Below, piece by piece: positions 35,068 to 43,227 of a stretch of DNA of 64,000 bases. Under the pieces are notes generated by a model. It was not told the origin of the DNA, searched no databases, and saw nothing but the letters and a program-made list of their open reading frames with translations. Both the position numbers and the translations under genes were made by a program. Every line of letters starts with the position of its first letter. Within the stretch, counting starts at the first letter, position 1. The stretch is from JAVKMO01 sp031539345 (lineage in GTDB: Bacteria > Bacteroidota > Bacteroidia > Chitinophagales > Chitinophagaceae), in contig JAVKMO010000017.1 in the NCBI GenBank assembly GCA_031539345.1, positions 1 to 64,000 of the forward strand, in the 5' to 3' direction.

Positions 35068-35741
35068 TAATGTAGATTTAGGTGTTCAGGCGGGTTGTCA
35101 AAAATTTTGGTTGTTATTGTGTTGAAGTTGCCTGTCGGGTTGCGGAGAAATTGGAATAGCTCGATAGAGCTATCGAGGGGATATGTAATGATGGATACAA
35201 GATGAGAAAATGCCCATTTTTTAGCACCCATTTGATGAATAATTTTGCAGAATCAAAGCTGCCATTAAGGTCACCCAGATGTGAATTTTGATTGCATTTT
35301 CGGTAGTTCCTAAAAAACATTTCAATGAAACGGTTTGTTTTAATCGTTTCAATAAGAGTTCGATTTTCCATCGGTTTTTATAGCCACCACAATTCTTTCT
35401 GCTGTCCGACAAATAATGCTGATGTTTTTCCAAAAGGTCATCATACGGTTCTGGCTTTCGTCGCTTATCGGTATGACCGAAGGTGCTTCGTTTTGGAAAA
35501 TGCGACATATTGAAGTGATTGATCTTCTGTCACAAACGAAGCAAAACCGTTGATCAATTCCGCAATGAAACACAGTTACTATACACGGTATAGAGCATTG
35601 TAATGAGGGGGCGCGCAAGTCGTCAGGGTTTTTGTATAAACATCTGATTGGTGTTTTGGGCTGCTTGATTAGTAGGGTCTTTTGAAATAAAATTCAGTAG
35701 TTGAGAAAAATCGGGTTGCCCGGAAATTGGTTAGGTTGCAT
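35068..35741 (-). pseudogene. Decayed IS4-type transposase, internally deleted
   Basis: Pieces of one transposase lie in order on the minus strand in different frames. The N-terminal end reads GNPIFSQLLNFISKDPTNQAAQ. Next come ITMLYTVYSNCVSLRN, then SHFPKRSTFGHTDKRRKPEPYDDLLEKHQHYLSDSRK, and after a jump RWKIELLLKRLKQTVSLKCFLGTTENAIKIHIWVTLMAAL, which contains the YREK-type Glu of IS4 DDE enzymes. After another shift comes GAKKWAFSHLVSIITYPLDSS and a stop near 35068. At least three frameshifts are needed, and the middle of the catalytic domain, including its second Asp, is missing. About 670 bp remain of an expected 1.2 kb. No terminal inverted repeats could be set with confidence. Confidence 0.75.
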
Positions 35742-36007
35742 AAGCGGATGTTTATAGCGTGTCGAAACAATATAGGCGTACAAAAAAAGCCGTATTTGAA
35801 AAATTACGGATTGCTTTTATCAGACACTAGTTTTCTAACAAAACCACAAAAATTAAGGAAAAGCTATTACCCCAAACCAACCTCATTTGTAAAGCCAGTT
35901 CTGGACTAAAATTCAACTGTAAACTGCTATCAGGATTATCTAACTCAACTGTAAACTTTTTTTAGGATGAGACAGTATTTGAATTACTCAAAAAGCAGGT
36001 ATAAAAA
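35742..36007. other. Intergenic scar with a short direct repeat
   Basis: No gene is supported here. TCAACTGTAAACT occurs twice on the plus strand (35913-35925 and 35945-35957), 32 bp apart, and may be debris of a mobile element. A 60-codon plus-strand frame is unconvincing. Confidence 0.4.
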
Positions 36008-36031
36008 AAGGGGCTTTATCTAAAGCCCCTT
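36008..36031 (-). terminator. Terminator of gldJ
   Basis: The inverted repeat AAGGGGCTTTA/TAAAGCCCCTT has an 11-bp perfect stem and 2-nt centre. On the minus strand it is followed by a run of seven T, about 25 nt past the gldJ stop codon. Confidence 0.85.
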
Positions 36032-36055
36032 CAAAAGATTTGAATAAATTTATGA

Positions 36056-37621
36056 TTAAAACAAGCCTGTTCTTCTTGCTTTTCCTTTAGGTGAGAAATC
36101 ATAACCATCGGCAGCGCCTTGTGTTTGAGAACCGAGCCTTGACATTGCACATCTGAATCCAACGGTGCTTTTAGATTGGTCTTCTTCCAAATATCTTCTC
36201 GCCGCAGGCATTAACCAATATTGCATATCAGCCCAACTTCCGCCTTTAATTACGCGAGTTTTATCTCCAATTAAAGTTGTTGTTCCATAGCCATAAGCAA
36301 CACCAGAACCAGCATCTCCATCAAGAAAGTTTCTCAAGTCATTTGTTTGGTAATTTCTTCTTGTTTTTATTTCAGCATCAGCGACAGAGGTGTTTTTTAC
36401 TCTACCTAAACTATCTCTTTCAATTTTTCCAGAACGTAAGTCCATTTTTGTAAATACGTTACCTCTGAAATAGTTAAAATCTTCTCCGTCTTGTGGTGAA
36501 TTGGGTCTGTAAATGTCCGCAACCCATTCGCTTACATTACCAGACATATTATAAACGCCAAAGTCATTTGGAAAATACGATTTTATATAAGCTGTAGGGC
36601 AAGCGTTATCATTTAACCCTCCAGATATACCCATATAGTCACCATCTCCTCTTTTAAAATTGGCTTGCATAGCTCCTTCTAAAGATAAAATATTGCCTTT
36701 GTAACGAATTCCCGTTCTATTGTTTCTCCATGCAAATTGATGAGATGATGTAATTAACTCTTCGCCTCTTTCTTTAATTGCTTTAGTTTTAGCTTCATAG
36801 TTTCCGCCCTTGTAAGCCATTGCTGCATATTCCCATTCTGCTTCTGTTGGGAGTCGATAATCAGGCAACATAATTCCGTCGTCATTACTTAATCTTTCTT
36901 TTGGGGAACCGTCGGGGTTTTTAAGCGGATTTTTTAGACTAATAGCTAACTTTCCTGGATCAGGAGTAATTTCCCCCAATATGTAAGATTTAGTATTAAA
37001 TGCTTCAACGCCTATGCCTTGAATAGAGGCGATAGATTCTTTGTCTAAGTAACCTTTTTGAATTAATAATTTTTCGTTTACGCGGTCGCTTCTCCATAAA
37101 CAAAAATCTTGAGCTTGCTTCCATGTTACCCCTACAACCGGAAAATAATTGTACGAAGGGTGGTGAAAATAATGTTCTACCAAAGGTTCGTTAAAGGATA
37201 ATTCTTCTCTCCAAACTAAACTGTCTGGACGAGCCAAATTGTTGATTGTTGCATACGCAGGGTCGTCAAAAACAATGCTTAACCAATTTAAATATTCTTT
37301 GTAAAAAATATTCGGAACTTCGGTTTCATCAATATAAAAAGAGTTTACGGTAATTCTTCTTGGCGAAGAATTCCAGTCTGACATTACGTCTTCTTGCACA
37401 TCTCCCATTACAAACATGCCACCTTGAACAAAGACTAATCCCGGACCAGTAGCTTGTTCTGTATTTTTAGGAGGGGTAAAAAATGCCCCTTCTGAAACGT
37501 TATTGTAACTCCAGCCTGTGGCAGAAGACACTTCTGCTTTGGGTTTAAACAAAGAACATGAGGCCGTTAACAATGGCACAAAAAGAACGACAAGTGCTTG
37601 CTTAAAAAATGTGGTTTTCAT
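36056..37621 (-). CDS. gldJ: Gliding-motility-type lipoprotein GldJ (SUMF1/FGE-like fold)
   Basis: The 521-residue protein has a lipoprotein signal with lipobox LTASC (Cys22), then GWSYN, ETGPGL-type GPGLVFVQGGMFVMGDVQEDV and PRRITVNSFYIDETEV, which are characteristic of GldJ. A formylglycine-generating-enzyme-like domain follows: VVGVTWKQAQDFCLWRS, YRLPTEAEWEYAA, FGVYNMSGNVSEWVADIY, RVIKGGSWADMQYWLMPAARRY and STVGFRCAMSR. GldJ and its relative GldK/PorK belong to the gliding and type IX secretion machinery at the outer membrane. No other gld gene is nearby. GldK is the main alternative, but the N-terminus favours GldJ. Confidence 0.85.
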   Translation of the reverse strand: MKTTFFKQALVVLFVPLLTASCSLFKPKAEVSSATGWSYNNVSEGAFFTPPKNTEQATGPGLVFVQGGMFVMGDVQEDVMSDWNSSPRRITVNSFYIDETEVPNIFYKEYLNWLSIVFDDPAYATINNLARPDSLVWREELSFNEPLVEHYFHHPSYNYFPVVGVTWKQAQDFCLWRSDRVNEKLLIQKGYLDKESIASIQGIGVEAFNTKSYILGEITPDPGKLAISLKNPLKNPDGSPKERLSNDDGIMLPDYRLPTEAEWEYAAMAYKGGNYEAKTKAIKERGEELITSSHQFAWRNNRTGIRYKGNILSLEGAMQANFKRGDGDYMGISGGLNDNACPTAYIKSYFPNDFGVYNMSGNVSEWVADIYRPNSPQDGEDFNYFRGNVFTKMDLRSGKIERDSLGRVKNTSVADAEIKTRRNYQTNDLRNFLDGDAGSGVAYGYGTTTLIGDKTRVIKGGSWADMQYWLMPAARRYLEEDQSKSTVGFRCAMSRLGSQTQGAADGYDFSPKGKARRTGLF

Positions 37622-37709
37622 AAAATTTATTTTGATTGTGGAAAAGATTTTGCCCTATTATGAAATCTAAAATTATTGACAAATATATTTTTCTCTTTAA
37701 AACGTCAAA

Positions 37710-38144
37710 ATGTTTTTTCTTTTTAAAAATAAAGTAATTGAGTTCTCGAATTTTTCTTACTTCACAAGTAAGCTGTTTGTTTTATTACTTTTATTATTCA
37801 TCGAACCTAATGATTATGTGTTTGCATTCTATTTTTTTATTCGTGATGAGTTTTTTTCACTCTCTTTATTTTGTCAAACCAAGCAGCCAGATGTATGGGA
37901 GGTTCACGCAAAGAACATACAAGCAAATGATTATTATGGAATTACAAGTGCAAACGGCATGATTGGGATTGTGTCTTCGCAAGAACCACTAAAGATTAAA
38001 GAGGTGATTTTAGGCGGAACTTATGATTCTTACGGTCGAGGCAGGGTTAGTAATTTTATTCGCGGCTTTAATTTTTTAAATGCTCAAATACAAATTGATG
38101 GTGCCTTTGATATGAAAAAATACATGGACTTGCGCAGTCGTTAG
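37710..38144 (+). CDS. GH65 glycosidase/phosphorylase, N-terminal fragment (frameshifted)
   Basis: This frame encodes the start of a glycoside hydrolase family 65 protein. The recognisable part begins at QPDVWEVHAKNIQANDYYGITSANGMIGIVSS (about residue 60) and runs through VILGGTYDSYGRGRVSNFIRGFNFLNAQI. It stops at TAG 38142-38144 soon after DMKKYMDL. The domain continues in the -1 frame, so one base is missing relative to an intact gene, most simply in the A6 run at 38117-38122. The first 55 residues are hydrophobic and the true start is uncertain; a signal peptide is expected. Confidence 0.7.
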   Translation: MFFLFKNKVIEFSNFSYFTSKLFVLLLLLFIEPNDYVFAFYFFIRDEFFSLSLFCQTKQPDVWEVHAKNIQANDYYGITSANGMIGIVSSQEPLKIKEVILGGTYDSYGRGRVSNFIRGFNFLNAQIQIDGAFDMKKYMDLRSR

Positions 38145-38212
38145 ATTTTAAAACGGGCATTTTTACGTCTCGATTTGTTTATGATAACAAAGCCGTCATT
38201 ACTTGTACTTAT

Positions 38213-39853
38213 ATGGCTCTGCGGCACTTGCCTTTTAACACTTTGATGGAAATCAAAATAGACGCATTGGAAAATATTGTAATGAGTGGAGCAAGCGTTT
38301 TAGAGGCGCCAGATGCACTAAAAAATGTAGAAAATTATTATAATGAAATTGACCGCCCTCATACACTAATTCGCTTGCTTAGATCAACAGCCAAAAGCCC
38401 AACGAATAAATTACAGATTGTTGCAACAACAACTTTTTTGTTTGACGAGTCGCTACACGAAGAGCCCAAAATTGTACACGAAATGTGGGATAATAATATG
38501 CACTTGATGAAATTTTCGAAATCCATTGAAAAAAACAAGTCATATTCTTTTTCCATTATTGCTGCAAGTATTAGTTCTGCTCACCATCCCGACCCTTTGA
38601 ATGAAGCTGAGCGCCTTGTCATTTTTGGAAAATTAGAAGGAAAACAGCGGTTGCTAAATCGTCATCATGAGGCGTGGAACAATCTATGGCAAAGCCGAAT
38701 TGAAATAGATGGCGACGATTCTGTTCAACAACAGATCAATAGCATGATTTATCATTTGTATGCCTTTAACCGAGAGGGTTCAAAATTATCTTCTTCTCCG
38801 ATGGGGTTGAGTGGATTGGGTTACAATGGACACGTTTTTTGGGACACTGAACTATGGATGTATCCAGCTCTTTTGCTTCTGCAACCGAACATTGCAAAAA
38901 ATATGATTGAATATCGTTTTAATCGTTTGGAGGCAGCAAAACAAAACACCTTTTCAAAAGGGTTTAAGGGTGCCATGTTTCCTTGGGAAAGTGCAGAAAG
39001 TGGGGTTGAAGAAACTCCTGTATGGGCTTTGTCGGGACCTTTTGAACACCATATTAGTGCTTGCGTTGCTATTGCGGCATGGAATTATTTTTGTGTTACA
39101 CAAGATACGACATGGCTTAAAGAAAAGGGTTGGCAAATACTCGAAGCAACTGCAGAGTTTTGGACAAGTCGTGTAGGAAAAGATAGTCAAGGAAAACATC
39201 ACATTAACAATGTAGTTGCCGCTGACGAATGGGCAGAAAACGTCAACGACAATGCCTTTACAAACGCGGCTGCAAAAAAGAATTTAGAATATGCCATAAA
39301 AGCCGCAAAAATTCTAAAACAGACTTACAAGCCTATCTGGGAAACGATTGCGAATACGCTCGTATTTGAAAAAATGCCCGACGGCTCAACAAAAGAACAC
39401 GCAACTTATAAAGGAGAAACGATAAAACAAGCAGATGTCAATTTACTTGCCTATCCTTTGGGTGTTATTACGAATAAAGAACAAATTGAAAAAGATTTGA
39501 CTTTTTATACGCAACGCGTTCCCCATGTTGGTACACCAAGCATGACACAAGCAACTTTTGCAACGCTATACGCTCGCTTACAACAACCAACCAAAGCGTA
39601 TTATTGGCTCAAAGATGCGTATGAACATAATTTGAATCCGCCATTTAGCGTTATTGCAGAAACGAAAGCAGGCACAAATCCTTATTTTGCAACGGCTGCA
39701 GGAGGTATTATACAAAGCTTGTTAATGGGTTTTGGAGGATTAGAAATTACCACTCAGGGGATTTTACAAAATGCGCCTTCTCTTCCAACAAAATGGAAAA
39801 AAATGACTTTGGTTGGCATCGGCAAAGACAAAAAGAATTATGAAATAAAATAG
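38213..39853 (+). CDS. GH65 glycosidase/phosphorylase, main C-terminal fragment
   Basis: The 546 residues hold most of a GH65 (alpha/alpha)6-barrel protein: MALRHLPFNTLMEI, ASVLEAPDALKNVENYYNEIDRPH, GLSGLGYNGHVFWDTELWMYPALLL, GAMFPWESAESGVEETP, the acid-residue segment AADEWAENVNDNAFTN, and SMTQATFATLYARL. GH65 enzymes phosphorolyse or hydrolyse alpha-glucosides such as kojibiose, maltose or trehalose. The frame is open upstream of this ATG from about 38108 and reads AQSLDFKTGIFTSRF, joining the N-terminal fragment. Unless recoded, the enzyme is probably inactive. Confidence 0.75.
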   Translation: MALRHLPFNTLMEIKIDALENIVMSGASVLEAPDALKNVENYYNEIDRPHTLIRLLRSTAKSPTNKLQIVATTTFLFDESLHEEPKIVHEMWDNNMHLMKFSKSIEKNKSYSFSIIAASISSAHHPDPLNEAERLVIFGKLEGKQRLLNRHHEAWNNLWQSRIEIDGDDSVQQQINSMIYHLYAFNREGSKLSSSPMGLSGLGYNGHVFWDTELWMYPALLLLQPNIAKNMIEYRFNRLEAAKQNTFSKGFKGAMFPWESAESGVEETPVWALSGPFEHHISACVAIAAWNYFCVTQDTTWLKEKGWQILEATAEFWTSRVGKDSQGKHHINNVVAADEWAENVNDNAFTNAAAKKNLEYAIKAAKILKQTYKPIWETIANTLVFEKMPDGSTKEHATYKGETIKQADVNLLAYPLGVITNKEQIEKDLTFYTQRVPHVGTPSMTQATFATLYARLQQPTKAYYWLKDAYEHNLNPPFSVIAETKAGTNPYFATAAGGIIQSLLMGFGGLEITTQGILQNAPSLPTKWKKMTLVGIGKDKKNYEIK

Positions 39854-39973
39854 CCCTTTCATTTTAAAAAGATGTAATCGGTTTGCTTCGTATTATTATT
39901 CTTGTAGGAATATTTTATTGAATAAAAATCGTAGCCTTTTGCTTTCTTGCAAAAACACTTAATTCTTATTTTT

Positions 39974-40906
39974 ATGACTCAAAAATCAGTTCGTGCTTAT
40001 GCACCTGCAACTATTGCCAACGTGTCTTGTGGTTTTGACGTGTTGGGTTTGGCATTAGAAAATTTGGGCGACGAAGTAGTGCTTCGCCTACAAGATAAAT
40101 CAGAAGTAAGCATTACAAAGATTGAAGGCGATGGAGGAAAACTGCCTTTAGACCCAACCAAAAACACGTGTTGTGTTAGCATCATAGAATTTTTAAAAAA
40201 AATTGATAGCAAACAAGGCATTGCGGTTGAGTTGTATAAAAAATTGCCCTTGGGTAGTGGAATGGGTAGCAGTGCATCAAGCGCTGTGGCTGGTGTATGG
40301 GCAGCAAACGCACTTATGAATTATCCTTTAAGAAAAGAAGATTTATTGTCTTGTGTGATGGAGGCGGAACGCGTTGCTTGTGGCACAGCACATGCCGACA
40401 ATGTGGCTCCCTCTTTGTTGGGAGGCATTGTTTTGATTCAGAGCAATCAGCCTCTTGAAGCAGTTAGCATTCCTACACACTTGCATTTATATTGTTCTGT
40501 GTTACACCCAGATTTGGTTGTCAATACAAAAGACTCTCGCAGAGTTTTACCTACAGAAATCCCCCTTCAATTAGCAACAAAACAATGGGGTTATATTGCA
40601 GGTTTGGTAGCCGGATTTTTAAAAAATGACATGGGCTTAATTAGTCGTTCTATGCATGATTGTATTGTTGAGCCTGTGCGTGCAAAATTGATTCCGCATT
40701 TTTATGCAGTCAAAGAAGCCGCCTTGTCTGCAGGGGCTTTGGGTTGTAGCATTAGCGGGTCTGGTCCTACAATTTTTGCCTTATCAGAAAATAGAATTAT
40801 TGCCGAACGTGTAAGTGAAAAAATGCAAAGTGTGTTTATTCAGCACGGAATTAAAAGCAATGTTTACACGTCGCCCATTAACCAAGAAGGAGGAAAAATT
40901 ATTTAG
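39974..40906 (+). CDS. thrB: Homoserine kinase
   Basis: The 310-residue GHMP kinase phosphorylates homoserine on the way to threonine. It shows VRAYAPATIANVSCGFDVLGLALENLGDEV at the N-terminus, the ATP loop LPLGSGMGSSASSAVAGVWAAN and the C-terminal GALGCSISGSGPTIFAL. I chose ATG 39974 (MTQKSVRAYAP), not one 9 codons upstream. thrC starts 2 bp after its stop. The usual partner thrA (aspartokinase/homoserine dehydrogenase) is not upstream; a broken GH65 gene is. Confidence 0.94.
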   Translation: MTQKSVRAYAPATIANVSCGFDVLGLALENLGDEVVLRLQDKSEVSITKIEGDGGKLPLDPTKNTCCVSIIEFLKKIDSKQGIAVELYKKLPLGSGMGSSASSAVAGVWAANALMNYPLRKEDLLSCVMEAERVACGTAHADNVAPSLLGGIVLIQSNQPLEAVSIPTHLHLYCSVLHPDLVVNTKDSRRVLPTEIPLQLATKQWGYIAGLVAGFLKNDMGLISRSMHDCIVEPVRAKLIPHFYAVKEAALSAGALGCSISGSGPTIFALSENRIIAERVSEKMQSVFIQHGIKSNVYTSPINQEGGKII

Positions 40907-40907
40907 T

Positions 40908-42212
40908 ATGCCACAATTTTATAGTACCCAAAATCCTCAACATCGCGTTGATTTGCAAACCGCCGTTTTACAAGGCTTAGCTCCTGACAACGGACTTTAT
41001 TTGCCAACAGAATTGGCTTTGTTGCCAACGGCCGTTTTACAATCTCCGTCGTCCTTATCGCTTCAAGAACTTGCAGTAGAAATGAGTTGGCTGTTTTTAA
41101 AAGACGCTTTATCAAAAAGTCAAGTAGAAGAAATTGTTCAAGACGCAATTAACTTTTCCATTCCGTTGATTTCTCTTCAAAAAAACATTTCTGTTCTTGA
41201 ATTATTTCATGGACCAACGTGTGCATTTAAAGATTTTGGCGGACGCTTTATGAGTCGCTTGTTAAAACATTTTTTACGACAACAAAAAAAAGAACTCACA
41301 ATTTTAGTTGCCACATCAGGCGACACGGGAAGTGCTGTTGCGAATGGATTTTATTGTGTTGATGGCATTCGTGTAATTATTTTATATCCTTCAAAAAAAG
41401 TCAGTCATATTCAAGAACAACAGCTGACTACTTTAGGAAACAATATTCACGCAATAGAGGTTCAAGGTACTTTTGATGATTGCCAAAGTTTTGTTAAAAA
41501 AGCATTTTTAGATACGGCTATTCAACAACGCCTCAACACAACGTCTGCCAACTCTATCAATATTGCACGTCTCATTCCGCAGTCTTTTTATTATGCTTAT
41601 ACGGCGGCTCAAAACAAGTCTACAAACCCTATTGTCTTTTCTGTGCCAAGTGGCAATTATGGCAATTTGACGGGAGGTTTATTTGCGAAAAAAGCAGGTA
41701 TAAAAATTGGCGGATTTATTGCGGCAAGTAACGCAAATGATATTGTCCCTCGCTATTTAGAAAATGGCATTTTTAGTCCACAACAATCTATTGCCACCAT
41801 CAGCAATGCAATGGACGTTGGCAATCCAAGTAATTTTGACCGTATAGAAAACCTTTACGACAAACAACTCAACAAAATAAAAAATGATATTGTTGGTTAT
41901 GGGTTTAGTGATGATGCGACAAAACAAGCGATGAAAAAAGTATATGAACAGACACAATATGTTTTAGACCCACACGGCGCTGTGGCTTATCTTGGTATTG
42001 AAAAATTTTCACAACAAAACCCTTCTTCAAATGCACATTTTATAGCGTTAGAGACAGCTCACCCTGCAAAGTTTGGCGATATTGTAAAAGATGTTTTAAA
42101 TATAGATCCAGACATTCCCGAACAACTGAAATCTTGTTTGGCAAAACAAAAAGTTAGTACTCTGATGAAAGCAGATTTTGAACAATTCAAAAACTATTTA
42201 TTGGCTTTGTAA
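40908..42212 (+). CDS. thrC: Threonine synthase
   Basis: The 434-residue PLP enzyme converts O-phosphohomoserine to threonine. It has the family N-terminus (FYSTQNPQHRVDLQTAVLQGLAPDNGLYLP), the PLP-lysine motif LFHGPTCAFKDFGGRFMSRL, VATSGDTGSAVANGF, and the glycine/serine phosphate loop SGNYGNLTGGLFAKKAG. I start at ATG 40908, immediately after thrB. It forms a two-gene operon with thrB. Confidence 0.95.
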   Translation: MPQFYSTQNPQHRVDLQTAVLQGLAPDNGLYLPTELALLPTAVLQSPSSLSLQELAVEMSWLFLKDALSKSQVEEIVQDAINFSIPLISLQKNISVLELFHGPTCAFKDFGGRFMSRLLKHFLRQQKKELTILVATSGDTGSAVANGFYCVDGIRVIILYPSKKVSHIQEQQLTTLGNNIHAIEVQGTFDDCQSFVKKAFLDTAIQQRLNTTSANSINIARLIPQSFYYAYTAAQNKSTNPIVFSVPSGNYGNLTGGLFAKKAGIKIGGFIAASNANDIVPRYLENGIFSPQQSIATISNAMDVGNPSNFDRIENLYDKQLNKIKNDIVGYGFSDDATKQAMKKVYEQTQYVLDPHGAVAYLGIEKFSQQNPSSNAHFIALETAHPAKFGDIVKDVLNIDPDIPEQLKSCLAKQKVSTLMKADFEQFKNYLLAL

Positions 42213-42344
42213 CCCGCTTTGAATTCAATCAATTGAAGTTGCTGTGAAATCTTTTTATTCAAATCACCATCGAACAACAACAGTCGTATTACAAGCACGT
42301 ATCAAGTAATTTTTATAATTTTATGCACTTAACAATGAATGCCT

Positions 42345-43211
42345 ATGAAACTGCATACGATAGACACCGAGCTTTTTAAATTAGATGGAGGTGCGATGTT
42401 TGGTGTTGTGCCCAAAAGTATTTGGCAGAAGAAATATCCCGCAGACGAAAATAATCTTTGTGTATGGGCGATGCGCTGTTTGCTTATTGAAGATGAAGAC
42501 AAACTTATTTTAATTGATACCGGATTAGGTAGTAAACAAAGCGACAAATTTTTTAGCTACTATCATTTATATGGTTCGCATACGCTCAAAATTTCGATTC
42601 AAAAAGCAGGTTTTTCTGTTGATGACATTACGGACGTCATTATTACTCATTTTCATTTTGACCATGTTGGTGGTGCAATAGACAGGGTCAATAACGAACT
42701 TGTTGCGGCTTTTCCAAATGCCACTTATTGGAGTAACCAAACCCATTGGAATGAAGCAACCATTAAGCCCAATCCAAGAGAGCAAGCATCATTTTTTAAA
42801 GAAAATATTTTGCCTTTACAAACCTTACAAAAAATTCAATTTGTTGAAGAAAAACAAGACGTAGCGTTTTCGAAAAATGTTCGCATCCGTTTTGCTTATG
42901 GGCACACCAAAGGCTTGATGATGCCGATTATTCAATATGGCAATGTTGAAATTATTTATATTAGCGACCTCATTCCAAGCATTGGGCATTTACCGATTTC
43001 ATACGTTGCGGGCTATGACTCGCAACCACTTGTGTCTATGCAAGAAAAAGAAGCAATGTTGCAGTATGCAATAGAAAACAATAGCGTTTTGTTTTTTGAG
43101 CATGACCCCTATTTTGCGTGTTGTAATTTGCAAATGACCGAAAAAGGTATTCGAGAAAAAGAAGTCTTTGATTTGTCTGATTTAAATTTAAAACACGGTT
43201 TGTCTTTTTGA
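42345..43211 (+). CDS. MBL-fold metallo-hydrolase
   Basis: The 288-residue protein has the metallo-beta-lactamase metal motif HxHxDH (ITHFHFDHVGG), a preceding LIDTGLGSK loop, the Asp ligand YISDLIPSIGHLP, and a C-terminal His (FFEHDPYFACC). The layout resembles lactonase-like or general MBL hydrolases of Bacteroidota. The substrate is unknown. A start 2 codons earlier (42339) is possible. The amino-acid permease begins 17 bp later. Confidence 0.85.
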   Translation: MKLHTIDTELFKLDGGAMFGVVPKSIWQKKYPADENNLCVWAMRCLLIEDEDKLILIDTGLGSKQSDKFFSYYHLYGSHTLKISIQKAGFSVDDITDVIITHFHFDHVGGAIDRVNNELVAAFPNATYWSNQTHWNEATIKPNPREQASFFKENILPLQTLQKIQFVEEKQDVAFSKNVRIRFAYGHTKGLMMPIIQYGNVEIIYISDLIPSIGHLPISYVAGYDSQPLVSMQEKEAMLQYAIENNSVLFFEHDPYFACCNLQMTEKGIREKEVFDLSDLNLKHGLSF

Positions 43212-43227
43212 GTAATACTTTTTATTT

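Noticed and set aside
35161..35176. Inverted repeat TCGATA/TATCGA
   Set aside because: It lies within the transposase coding remnant and is short, so it is likely chance.
35114..35371. Minus-strand 85-codon frame in the IS scar
   Set aside because: It is the wrong reading frame of the transposase remnant; the family-like sequence is in the neighbouring frames.
35727..35909. 60-codon plus-strand frame after the transposase remnant
   Set aside because: No conserved motif; it lies in degraded sequence.
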